Both the position numbers and the translations under genes were made by a program. Under the pieces are notes generated by a model. It did not search any database and was not told the origin of the DNA. It saw nothing but the letters and a program-made list of their open reading frames with translations. A DNA stretch of 64,000 bases from positions 186,001-250,000 of the forward strand of contig NZ_FXTJ01000004.1 in NCBI RefSeq assembly GCF_900182545.1, written 5' to 3'. The stretch comes from Geodermatophilus aquaeductus. Its GTDB lineage: Bacteria > Actinomycetota > Actinomycetes > Mycobacteriales > Geodermatophilaceae. This document shows, one piece after another, positions 33,229 to 40,536 of this stretch. The first letter of the stretch is position 1. Each line of letters starts with the position of its first letter.

Positions 33229-34128
33229 TCACGGGATGTCCTCGGGCACCACGCCACCGGGGAACGCCGCCGCGCCCGTCGTCGGCCGGGTGGGGTCGGG
33301 GTGCAACGGCCGGCCGGCCGCGCGCAGCGGCACGAGGCCGCGGGTGATCGCGGCGGCGATCCGCATCCGCGCGCGGTTGGCGTCGCCCACCCGGCCCACC
33401 TCGAGGTCCTCCATGAACACCGGCGGCCCGACGTGCACCCGCAGCACCGGCCGCTGCACCAGCGAGCGCGCCAGGGTGCGCAGCTTCCCCCAGTCGTTGC
33501 CGTACTGCAGGACCTCCTGGGCGCCCCACTGGCTGACCGGGATCACCGGCACGCGGACGCCGAGGGCCAGCCGCGCCATGCCGGTGCGGCCGCGCTCGGG
33601 CCACCCGTCCGGTGCCAGGCCGACCCGGCCCTCGGGATAGGCGACGACGTGCCCGCCGTGCACCAGCGCCACCTCGGTGACCCTGGCCGCGTGCCGGGCG
33701 TCCTCGGTGCCGCGCTGCACCCGGATGCCGCCGGCGCGTTCGAGCAGCGGCCCGGCGACCGGCGCGGAGATGATCCCGCCGGTGGCCATGATCCGCGGCA
33801 CGACGCCCAGGCGGTGCAGCGCGACGGCGACGAGGAAGGGATCGAAGTCGCCGACGTGGTTGGCGGCCAGCAGCAGCGGCCCGCGGCGCAGCTCCTCGGG
33901 GATGGTGCCGGTGATCTCCACCCGGCCGAACAGGTCGACCAGCCAGGAGAAGTTGCGCAGCACGAACCGCCAGAACCACCACGGCGGCGCCGCGGCGATC
34001 GCCAGCTCGCGGACGAACCACTCGGGGTCGCCGTCGCGCAGGATGGCCTCGAGGTGGTCGGGCAGCGGCGGCGGCGTCGGCCGCCACTCCCGCAACCCCG
34101 TGCGCAGCCGCTCGGACAGGGCGCTCAC
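33229..34128 (-). CDS. lysophospholipid acyltransferase family protein
   Basis: 299 residues. ANHVGDFDPFLVA holds the HX4D catalytic motif, and YPEGRVGLAPDG is the FPEGT-like motif III. Pro-rich N-terminus and an unstructured C-terminus. Likely glycerolipid acyl transfer at the membrane. The GTG start overlaps the stop of the glycerophosphodiesterase gene (GTGA); a diesterase that releases glycerol-3-phosphate and an acyltransferase that could use it make a sensible lipid-recycling pair, by inference. Confidence 0.87.
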   Translation of the reverse strand: MSALSERLRTGLREWRPTPPPLPDHLEAILRDGDPEWFVRELAIAAAPPWWFWRFVLRNFSWLVDLFGRVEITGTIPEELRRGPLLLAANHVGDFDPFLVAVALHRLGVVPRIMATGGIISAPVAGPLLERAGGIRVQRGTEDARHAARVTEVALVHGGHVVAYPEGRVGLAPDGWPERGRTGMARLALGVRVPVIPVSQWGAQEVLQYGNDWGKLRTLARSLVQRPVLRVHVGPPVFMEDLEVGRVGDANRARMRIAAAITRGLVPLRAAGRPLHPDPTRPTTGAAAFPGGVVPEDIP

Positions 34129-34901
34129 CGGCCGCTCCACTGGCCGCGCTTCTCCAGCAGCTCCTTCAGCATGGCCGGGCGGTCGGTCATGATCCCGTCG
34201 ACGCCGAGGTCGAGCATCGTCGTCGCCTCCTCCTCGGTGTCGACGGTCCACACGTGGACCTGCAGGCCGCGGGCGTGCGCGGCGGCGACGAACCGCTCGT
34301 CGACCAGCGCTCGGCCGCCGAGCTGCAGCGGCACCTGGGCGCAGCCGGCCTGCATCCGCACCAGCCCCGCCGCGCGGGGGGAGTAGGACGACAGCCGCAG
34401 CGCCGCCACGCCCCGCGGGCCCAGCGACGTGCACACCGTGGGCCCCAGCAGCCGGCGGGCGGCCGCGACGCGGGCGTCGGAGAACGACGCGAGGCACACG
34501 CGGTCGAGCACGTCCATCCGCCGCAGCACGCGGACCAGCGGCGCGAGCACGCCGGCGGCCTTGATGTCGAGGTTGAACCGGACGTCGGGCCAGGCGCCCA
34601 GCAGCTCCTCCAGCCGCAGGATCGGCTCCCGGCCGCCGATGCGCGCGCCGGCGACCTCGGCCCACGGCAGCTGCTCGATCCGGCCGGTGCGGTCGGTGAC
34701 CCGGTCCAGGCTCGGGTCGTGGAAGACGACGACGACGCCGTCGGCGGTCACCCGGACGTCGGTCTCCAGGTACCGGTAGCCCAGGTCCACGCAGGCCTGG
34801 AAGGCCGGCATGGTGTTCTCCAGGTGCTCGATCGCGCCACCGCGGTGGGCCACGGCCAACGGGACCGGCCCGTCGAGGAAGGCGAACCGGGCGGGGGGCA
34901 C
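34125..34901 (-). CDS. glycerophosphodiester phosphodiesterase (GDPD)
   Basis: 258 residues. AVAHRGGAIEHLENTMPAF gives the HRG and EN motifs, YLETDVRVTADGVVVVFHDPSLDR the ETD and HD catalytic block; LQVHVWTVDTEEEATTML is the usual C-terminal strand. It hydrolyses glycerophosphodiesters to an alcohol and glycerol-3-phosphate. No signal peptide, so cytosolic. Start chosen at GTG 34901, seven bases after TAGCGT (leaderless); in-frame GTGs up to 34940 are alternatives. Confidence 0.9.
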   Translation of the reverse strand: MPPARFAFLDGPVPLAVAHRGGAIEHLENTMPAFQACVDLGYRYLETDVRVTADGVVVVFHDPSLDRVTDRTGRIEQLPWAEVAGARIGGREPILRLEELLGAWPDVRFNLDIKAAGVLAPLVRVLRRMDVLDRVCLASFSDARVAAARRLLGPTVCTSLGPRGVAALRLSSYSPRAAGLVRMQAGCAQVPLQLGGRALVDERFVAAAHARGLQVHVWTVDTEEEATTMLDLGVDGIMTDRPAMLKELLEKRGQWSGR

Positions 34902-35006
34902 GGCCGACACGCTAACCGGACGCTCCGACGCGCTCACCAGCCCCTTCTTCCGGGCCGTCGGGCGTGTCCGTCGGGACTGTCGGTGGGGCCGTCTAGCGTG
35001 CCCGCC

Positions 35007-35438
35007 GTGGGCAAGCAGCAGGTCGACCGGGTGATCGACGCAGCGGTCGGGACGACGGACGGGAAGGCGACGGGGACGACGGCACGGCAGGGGAGTGGCG
35101 CCGAACGGCGGTGCGGGTGGTGCCGGCGGGTGCTGCCCCAGGCCGGCTCGGTCGGCCGGCCACGGATGTACTGCGGCCAGGCCTGCCGGCAACGGGCGTA
35201 CGAGCAGCGCACGGCGACGGCCAAGGCCGGCCTGTCCGAGGACGTCGTCCTCGTGCGGCGCGCCGAGCTCGACGGCCTGCAGGACCGGCTGTACCAGCTG
35301 CGCTGCGCCCTCGAGGACGTGCAGACGCTGCTCGGTGAGCGGCACACCAAGGCCGAGCTCGAGCGCATGCTCGCCGACCTGGTGCACTCGACCGGCCGGC
35401 TCGACAAGCTCTGGGTCTCCGAGCGCGCCGCCGGCTGA
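35007..35438 (+). CDS. hypothetical protein with a Cys cluster and coiled-coil tail
   Basis: 143 residues. The middle holds a four-cysteine cluster, CGWCRRVL followed by MYCGQACRQRAYEQR, which could bind zinc and resembles the short C-x2-C ... C-x3-C ribbons seen in some actinobacterial proteins. A helical C-terminal half (VLVRRAELDGLQDRLYQLRC) looks like a coiled coil. GTG lies seven bases after TAGCGT. I do not recognise the family. The protein is probably cytosolic; a nucleic-acid role is possible but unproven. Confidence 0.65.
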   Translation: MGKQQVDRVIDAAVGTTDGKATGTTARQGSGAERRCGWCRRVLPQAGSVGRPRMYCGQACRQRAYEQRTATAKAGLSEDVVLVRRAELDGLQDRLYQLRCALEDVQTLLGERHTKAELERMLADLVHSTGRLDKLWVSERAAG

Positions 35439-35471
35439 GTCCTGCGGCTGCGCCGGCCGGTCAGCGACCGG

Positions 35472-35714
35472 TCAGTCCGGGTCCTGCGTGTCGTCGTCCT
35501 GGTCCTCGGGCGCGCCCGGGTCCTCGTTGCTGTTGTCCGGCAGGTTGTCCTGCGAGTCCTCGGACGGGTCGTCGCCGCTGGTGTTCTCGCTGTCGTCGGT
35601 GGTCCCGTCGTTGCGGTCCAGCCCCGCCGGGTCGCCGCAGGCAGTGAGCGTGGCGCCGCCGCCGAAGAGCGCCAGCGCGGTCATCAGAGCAGCGATCGGA
35701 CGTCGGAGTTGCAT
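35472..35714 (-). CDS. small acidic lipoprotein
   Basis: 80 residues. A signal peptide (RRPIAALMTALALFGGGAT) ends in the lipobox LTAC, so the mature protein would be a lipid-anchored peptide of about 55 residues, made almost only of Asp, Glu, Asn, Gln, Ser, Thr, Gly and Pro, hence disordered and strongly acidic. The ATG lies seven bases after TAGGGT. Function unknown; such tails can bind cations or cell-wall polymers. Confidence 0.7.
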   Translation of the reverse strand: MQLRRPIAALMTALALFGGGATLTACGDPAGLDRNDGTTDDSENTSGDDPSEDSQDNLPDNSNEDPGAPEDQDDDTQDPD

Positions 35715-35758
35715 GTTCTCGACCCTACGTAGGCACCCGGCGGGCCGCCCGTCGAAGC

Positions 35759-35811
35759 CACGGACACCTCCGTCAATACGTCACTGTGACGTATCGACGG
35801 AGGTGTCCGTG
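35759..35811. repeat. 26-bp inverted repeat with one-base loop
   Basis: Left arm 35759-35784 and right arm 35786-35811 are complementary at 25 of 26 positions around a single T. Outer part CACGGACACCTCCGTC, inner part ATACGTCAC. It lies about 45 bases upstream of the lipoprotein start and 385 bases from the dif-like site. Could be a large operator, a cruciform, or the remains of a palindromic mobile element. Confidence 0.85.
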
Positions 35812-36195
35812 CATGGGGGCGAGGGGGCACCGGCGTGGTCGAGGCGGCCGGACCGGGTGTCGGGACGGAGGTCACCGACGGGTTCGGAGGGCCATAGGAC
35901 GGACCCGGAGAGCCGGGTGGCCGGAGAGCCAGGTGGCCGAGGGCTCGGGCGGAGCGGCGACGGGCGTCGGCCGGGGATCGGTCGGTCCGACGGAGATCCG
36001 CGGGCGCCACGGGCGCGGCGGCGACCGGCGCTGCGCGGCCACGCGATCCGCCGGCGACCTGGAGGCGCGTGCAGCCGGACGTCGACGGCACATCGTCGGG
36101 GACACGTCGTCGGGCGTCGGGACGGTCGGGTGCTCGAGGTGGACCCGGATGGCGTACCGGCGGCGCCCCGAGCCCCTTCCGGCGCCCGTCAGCGG
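35812..36195. other. gene-free stretch left of dif, strongly G-skewed
   Basis: No reading frame here looks coding on either strand; those present are Arg/Gly-rich shadows. In 35821-36000 I counted about 91 G and 48 C on the plus strand, a large noncoding G excess, as expected for the leading strand of a fork arriving from the left. Confidence 0.5.
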
Positions 36196-36223
36196 TCCGC
36201 CGATAATGCGCATTATGTCAACT
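36196..36223 (+). other. dif: chromosomal dif site (XerC/XerD recombination site)
   Basis: A 28-bp site with dif architecture: XerC arm TCCGCCGATAA, six-base centre TGCGCA, XerD arm TTATGTCAACT. The XerD arm matches E. coli TTATGTTAAAT at 9 of 11. Against the actinobacterial dif consensus as I recall it, 25 of 28 positions agree. The core ATAATGCGCATTAT is a perfect palindrome and stands out from the surrounding GC-rich DNA. It lies in a gene-free stretch, as dif sites do. It marks where chromosome dimers are resolved and where replication ends. Confidence 0.85.
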
Positions 36224-36320
36224 CGACTGGAGCGGATCGGCTCCCCACACCGGCCGCGGCGGCAGCTGCAGGACGTCGACCCGCTGGAACACCGCTCGAC
36301 GAGCAACGGTCCACACGGGT
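36224..36320. other. gene-free stretch right of dif
   Basis: Ninety-seven bases with nothing recognisable. In 36241-36300 I counted about 18 G and 27 C on the plus strand, the reverse of the skew left of dif, although this sample is short. Confidence 0.4.
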
Positions 36321-37652
36321 TCATGCAGAGCCGCGGAGCACGACGCGAGTGGGTCCGCCCGGCAGGTTCTGGTTGATGAGGAGTTCGGTCTCGGCGCTCC
36401 CCTGCGGGCCGGCTCTTTCGTAGGTCACCTCGAAGGAGCACTCCGCTGCCGGTGCGCTCGTCGCTGCCGGTGCAAGCGTCTGATTCGCACAACGGTCATC
36501 GAACGAGAAGCGCTCTTCGCCGGGATCGGCGAACTCGATGGCATCCACTCTCAGCGCCTCGAAGCCCGTGCTGCGAATGGTCACCGACCCGCAACTGCCG
36601 AGACCGGCGCAGACGACCGGGTTGGGAGTGACCACGATGCCAGGCCCTGCAGGGACCTCGCCGCGGAGCGTGACGGAAGTGGGTCCGCCCGGCAGGTTCT
36701 GGTTGATGAGGAGTTCGGTCTCGGCGCTCCCCTGCGGGCCGGCTCTTTCGTAGGTCACCTCGAAGGAGCACTCCGCTGCCGGTGCGCTCGTCGCTGCCGG
36801 TGCAAGCGTCTGATTCGCACAACGGTCATCGAACGAGAAGCGCTCTTCGCCGGGATCGGCGAACTCGATGGCATCCACTCTCAGCGCCTCGAAGCCCGTG
36901 CTGCGAATGGTCACCGACCCGCAACTGCCGAGACCGGCGCAGACGACCGGGTTGGGAGTGACCACGATGCCAGGCCCTGCAGGGACCTCGCCGCGGAGCG
37001 TGACGGAAGTGGGTCCGCCCGGCAGGTTCTGGTTGATGAGGAGTTCGGCCACTCCGGCCCCCTCTGGGTCGGCGGCTGTGAGCATCACCTCGAAGGAGCA
37101 CTCCGCTGCCGGTACCAACGTCTGATCCGCACAACGGTCATCGAACGAGAAACGCTCTTCGCCGGGATCGGCGAACTCGATGGCATCCACTCTCAGCGCC
37201 TCAGACCCCGTACTGCGAATGATCACCAACCCGCAACTGCCGACACCGGCGCAGACGACCGGATCGGGAGTGACCTCGATGCCCGGTGCCCCAGCATCCG
37301 GGGCCGACACGCCGGGCGGTATCGGAAACGTCGCTGCACTGCTTTCCGCGAAGTTCGCCGTGGTCACGGTCGTGTAAGTCACGAGCACTGCCACGACAAC
37401 GACGACCACCACGATGAGAGGGCGCGATCTGCCCTTGGGCAGCACCTGCGGGAGCATCGCCGGAACGAGGGCACCGAGAATGGCGGCGAGCAGGTTGAGT
37501 TCCGGACTGCCGTAGACGGACTTCCCCACCCAGGTGCCGAGTAGCGAGCCTGCCACCGAGAGCAGTAGACCCACCACGACCTGCTCACGAGCCTCCATCT
37601 GTGGTCCCGCCCGAGGTGGACCCGTCCCTCGGTTCGGAGAGGGCTCGGCCAT
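36321..37652 (-). CDS. membrane protein with three tandem Ig-like (ASH/choice-of-anchor-D-like) domains
   Basis: 443 residues. After a charged N-terminus come two hydrophobic segments (residues about 24-66 and 78-92), then three 110-residue repeats: GIVVTPNPVVCAGLGSCGSV, FADPGEERFSFDDRC and LLINQNLPGGPTSVTL mark each. Each repeat has three cysteines and resembles the abnormal-spindle/Hydin-like Ig fold used in surface proteins. Repeats 2 and 3 are almost identical in DNA. ATG 37652 follows GGAG. Base composition is clearly less GC-rich than the neighbours, suggesting acquisition. Predicted to be surface exposed; function unknown. Confidence 0.75.
   Translation of the reverse strand: MAEPSPNRGTGPPRAGPQMEAREQVVVGLLLSVAGSLLGTWVGKSVYGSPELNLLAAILGALVPAMLPQVLPKGRSRPLIVVVVVVVAVLVTYTTVTTANFAESSAATFPIPPGVSAPDAGAPGIEVTPDPVVCAGVGSCGLVIIRSTGSEALRVDAIEFADPGEERFSFDDRCADQTLVPAAECSFEVMLTAADPEGAGVAELLINQNLPGGPTSVTLRGEVPAGPGIVVTPNPVVCAGLGSCGSVTIRSTGFEALRVDAIEFADPGEERFSFDDRCANQTLAPAATSAPAAECSFEVTYERAGPQGSAETELLINQNLPGGPTSVTLRGEVPAGPGIVVTPNPVVCAGLGSCGSVTIRSTGFEALRVDAIEFADPGEERFSFDDRCANQTLAPAATSAPAAECSFEVTYERAGPQGSAETELLINQNLPGGPTRVVLRGSA
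36349..37290 (-). repeat. 330-bp tandem repeat, three units
   Basis: Units begin at 36349, 36679 and 37009 (exact period 330 bp). The first two in coordinate order are near-identical over the whole unit; the third has diverged and lacks about 18 bp. Such DNA identity implies recent duplication or gene conversion and predicts length variation between strains. Confidence 0.9.
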
Positions 37653-38060
37653 GAGGAGCTCCGCTCAGCCGACCTGCACTCCGTACGAGCATCGTGGGGC
37701 CTCATCATCTTCGCGTCACCAAGTCGTCACCAACGGCGCCCGGACACCTCAGCCGCCGTCAGCCCGGCTGAGGGGAGGGGCGCCCCGCCCTGCTCCTCCC
37801 CCGGCGAGGAATGGAGACAGTCAGCGGAGGCCCACCCGGTCAGCGCTCAGTCGCGAGATCCCAGAATGGTTCCAGGACGGACATGGGGGCTCACCTCAAC
37901 CTGGAGGGACCCTCCGGGCACCCGTTCCCGGCGTCCTGGTGGTCTCCCGCAGCTGGAGATCAGGTCGCCGCGTTGGCGACCATCACCGTCGCGATGACCA
38001 CCGTGGTGAGCCCGATGAGCAGCGCCTTGTCGTGCGCCCGGATCGCGCCCAGGACGGCCG
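37653..38060. other. long intergenic stretch without a convincing gene
   Basis: No full-length gene is seen. On the minus strand a frame ending at 37960 reads HDKALLIGLTTVVIATVMVANAAT, a hydrophobic fragment without an obvious beginning. Together with the permease remnant beyond it, this looks like decayed DNA. Confidence 0.45.
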
Positions 38061-38165
38061 CACGCGCTGGTCGCGCCGAGCCTCGTGCTGGTCGTCGCGG
38101 TGGCCGCCCTCGTGCTCCTCGGCGAGGGGCTGCGCAGCGCCGGCCGGACCACGGCCCACCGATGA
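38061..38165 (+). pseudogene. remnant of an oligopeptide ABC permease C-terminus
   Basis: In one plus-strand frame the DNA reads HALVAPSLVLVVAVAALVLL then GEGLRSAGRTTAHR and a stop. This resembles the last membrane helix and the G(D/E)GLRDA tail of DppC/OppC-type permeases. No upstream part of the gene is present, so it would be a short leftover of a deletion. The match is brief, and chance resemblance is possible. Confidence 0.35.
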
Positions 38166-38214
38166 GTCCGGCCCCTCCCGGCCGTCCTCCCCGTGACGAC
38201 CCCGAGGAGGTCCC

Positions 38215-38577
38215 GTGCCCAGCAGCGTCCAGGCGATCCTGGTGACCCCTGACGTGGAGCGCCTCGTGCGCTTCTACACCGGCGTGGCCGGCGCCGCGCC
38301 GACCCAGCGCGTCCCCGACGACGGCCCGGTGTTCTTCCAGGGCCTGCGCATCGGGGACTCCGACCTCGGCGTCGTCGCCGACGCCGACGGAACGCCCGGC
38401 TCCCCCGGTCGCGTGCTGGTCAGCATCGAGGTCGCCGACGTCGACGCCGCACTCCCCCGCGTCGCCGAGCTCGGCGGCGAGATCCAGGGCCCGCCCACCG
38501 ACATGCCCTGGGGCCAGCGCGTCGCCCACGTCCGGGATCCCGACGGCAACCCGGTGAACCTGACGACCACCCGGTAA
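38215..38577 (+). CDS. VOC superfamily (glyoxalase/bleomycin resistance-like) protein
   Basis: 120 residues. The pattern QAILVTPDVERLVRFYTGV and the closing VAHVRDPDGNPVNLTTT are typical of a single-module vicinal oxygen chelate fold, which dimerises to form one metal or ligand site. It could be a dioxygenase, isomerase or drug-binding protein. GTG start behind GAGGAGG. Convergent with the TetR gene. Confidence 0.88.
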   Translation: MPSSVQAILVTPDVERLVRFYTGVAGAAPTQRVPDDGPVFFQGLRIGDSDLGVVADADGTPGSPGRVLVSIEVADVDAALPRVAELGGEIQGPPTDMPWGQRVAHVRDPDGNPVNLTTTR

Positions 38578-38625
38578 CTGCTCCTTCCCCACCGCGGAAC
38601 GGGACCACGGGTCTGCATCGACTCT

Positions 38626-38640
38626 CGTTAGGGATAACGG
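38626..38640 (+). repeat. polar 15-bp motif, copy 4 (2.4 kb right of dif), two mismatches
   Basis: CGTTAGGGATAACGG agrees with AGTTGGGGATAACGG at 13 of 15. It lies between two convergent genes, so it cannot serve a promoter there. Orientation is that of the right-hand group. Confidence 0.7.
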
Positions 38641-38657
38641 AGGAGGGAGGGGCTCCG

Positions 38658-39434
38658 TCAGCGCTGCGAGGTGGTCCGCGCGATGAACGCCGCCACACCG
38701 TCGAGGTAGCAGCTCAGCGCGAAGGCGAACTCGGGCCCGAAGTCGTCGTACCCCTCGGGCGGGGTGTCCTCACCGCCCGGGCCGCCCGGACCGAAGACGC
38801 CCGAGGCGATCACCCTGCTCAACGCCGGGTAGCGGGCCGGGTCGACCACCGTGGCCAGGGCGTGCGCGAAGCCGGCGCCGAAGGCCTCCGGATCGGCCTC
38901 GTAGCCCGCGGCGAGGTCGATCGACAGCCGGGCCTGGCCGTGCACGACGGGCATGAGGCCGGTGACGACGAGGACCTTCTCGCCCTCGGGCAGGCCGGTG
39001 TCGGCCAGGGCGGCCAGGGCGCGGTCGAACCACTCGAGGTTGCGCGGCCCCACCGGCGGCCCGCTGATGGGGATCTCCCGGTACCACGGGTGCCGCCGGA
39101 AGCAGGCCAGCACCGCGTACGCCCAGGAGGTCAGCCGCTCGCGCCAGTCGGCGCCGGCCAACTCGGGTGCGCCCTCGAGGGCGGCGTCGGACATGAGCAG
39201 CAGCAGCTCGTCCTTGCTGTCCACGTGGCGGTACAGGGACATCGGCGCGCTGTGCAGCTCGGCCGCGACCCGGGCCATCGAGACGGCGCCCAGCCCCTCG
39301 GCGTCGGCGATGCGGATGGCCGCCTGGGTGATGGCCTCGACGCTCAGGCCGGAGGTGCGCCCGCGGCGGGCCGGGCCGCGCCGTCCCCAGAGCAGCGCGA
39401 CCTGCGGCGGCAGCTCGGGCCGTTCGGCGTCCAT
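38658..39434 (-). CDS. TetR family regulator of the ABC exporter operon
   Basis: 258 residues. The helix-turn-helix (GAVSMARVAAELHSAPMSLY, about residues 45-70) and a TetR_C-type ligand domain with many helices resemble the regulators of drug exporters. ATG 39434 has GGGAGG eight bases upstream. It is divergent from the ABC operon, with two palindromes between them, so it most likely represses that operon until an inducer binds. Inducer unknown. Confidence 0.9.
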   Translation of the reverse strand: MDAERPELPPQVALLWGRRGPARRGRTSGLSVEAITQAAIRIADAEGLGAVSMARVAAELHSAPMSLYRHVDSKDELLLLMSDAALEGAPELAGADWRERLTSWAYAVLACFRRHPWYREIPISGPPVGPRNLEWFDRALAALADTGLPEGEKVLVVTGLMPVVHGQARLSIDLAAGYEADPEAFGAGFAHALATVVDPARYPALSRVIASGVFGPGGPGGEDTPPEGYDDFGPEFAFALSCYLDGVAAFIARTTSQR

Positions 39435-39495
39435 GCGCACGGCCTCCCCTCCCCCGCGGACCCGGCGAGCGTAGCCGGGGGCTTGTGCCGCGTTC

Positions 39496-39532
39496 AGCGT
39501 ACGTCATACGCTGTTTCGCGTACGGCGTACGC
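39496..39532. promoter_or_regulatory. paired palindromic operators for the TetR regulator
   Basis: AGCGTA-CGTCA-TACGCT (39496-39512) and GCGTAC-GGC-GTACGC (39518-39532) share the GCGTA half-site. Their centres are 21 bp apart, two helical turns, in the gap between the divergent tetR and ABC operon. TACGCT and related words also provide -10-like sequences. Confidence 0.7.
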
Positions 39533-39561
39533 ACCAGCGATCCCACCGTAGAGGAGGAGCC

Positions 39562-40518
39562 GTGCTCGTCGAGGCGACCGGCCTGTGCAAGTCGTTCGGG
39601 GCCACCCGCGTGCTCGACGGTGTCGACCTGTCCGCGGCCGAGGGCGAGGTCCTCGCCCTGCTCGGACCCAACGGCGCCGGCAAGACCACCATCGTCCGCA
39701 TCCTCAGCACGCTCACCCGGCCCGACGCCGGGACCGTGCGCATCGCCGGCGTCGACGCCGTCCGGGAGCCCGCCCGGGCCCGGGCGCTGTTCAGCCTCAC
39801 CGGCCAGGCCTCCGCCGTCGACGACCGGCAGACCGGGCGGGAGAACCTCGTCATGATGGGCCATCTGGCCCACCTCGGGCGCCGCGAGTCCCGCCGGCGG
39901 GCCGACGACCTGCTCGAGCGCTTCGACCTCACGCACGCCGCCGACCGGCGGGTGCAGACGTGGTCGGGCGGGATGCGCCGGCGCATCGACCTGGCGATGA
40001 GCCTCGTCGGCGGGCCGCGCGTCCTGTTCCTCGACGAGCCGACCACCGGCCTGGACCCGGCCGGCCGGGCCACGATGTGGGACACCATCGGCGACCTGGT
40101 CCGCGGCGGGACGACGCTCGTCCTCACCACCCAGCACCTCGAGGAGGCCGACCGCCTCGCCGACCGGGTGGTCCTGGTGGACGGCGGCCGGGTGACGGCC
40201 TCGGGCACGCCGGAGGCGCTCAAGACGCTGGTCGGCGGGGACCGGCTCGAGATCCGGGTGGCCGACGCCGCCGGGCTGCGGCGCGTCGCCGACCTCCACC
40301 CGGCCGCGGTGGTCGACCGTGAGGGCCGCACGGTCACCCTGCCCTCGGACGGCGGTGCGGCGCACCTGCACGCCGTCCTCGACGAGCTGCGGGCCGCGGG
40401 CGTCGCCGTCGACGGGGTGCGCTCGGCCCGCCCGACCCTCGACGACGTCTTCCTCGCCCTGACCCGACCCGCGTCTCCCTCCGCGCCGCAGCCGGTCGCC
40501 GCCGGCACGGCCGCCTGA
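39562..40518 (+). CDS. ABC transporter ATP-binding protein (DrrA-like)
   Basis: 318 residues. Walker A LGPNGAGKTTIVR, Q-loop SLTGQASAVDD, signature WSGGMRRRIDLA, Walker B VLFLDEPTTGLDP and the switch His in TTQHLEEADR are complete. The C-terminal extension with RPTLDDVFLALT is typical of daunorubicin/antibiotic exporters of the DrrA family. GTG start behind GAGGAGGAG. Operon with the permease 18 bases downstream. Confidence 0.93.
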   Translation: MLVEATGLCKSFGATRVLDGVDLSAAEGEVLALLGPNGAGKTTIVRILSTLTRPDAGTVRIAGVDAVREPARARALFSLTGQASAVDDRQTGRENLVMMGHLAHLGRRESRRRADDLLERFDLTHAADRRVQTWSGGMRRRIDLAMSLVGGPRVLFLDEPTTGLDPAGRATMWDTIGDLVRGGTTLVLTTQHLEEADRLADRVVLVDGGRVTASGTPEALKTLVGGDRLEIRVADAAGLRRVADLHPAAVVDREGRTVTLPSDGGAAHLHAVLDELRAAGVAVDGVRSARPTLDDVFLALTRPASPSAPQPVAAGTAA

Positions 40519-40536
40519 CCCGCCCGGAGGCCCTCC

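Noticed and set aside
35786-36376. Plus-strand frame across the dif region
   Set aside because: Arg/Gly-rich, no ribosome site, covers dif and enters the antisense of a real gene.
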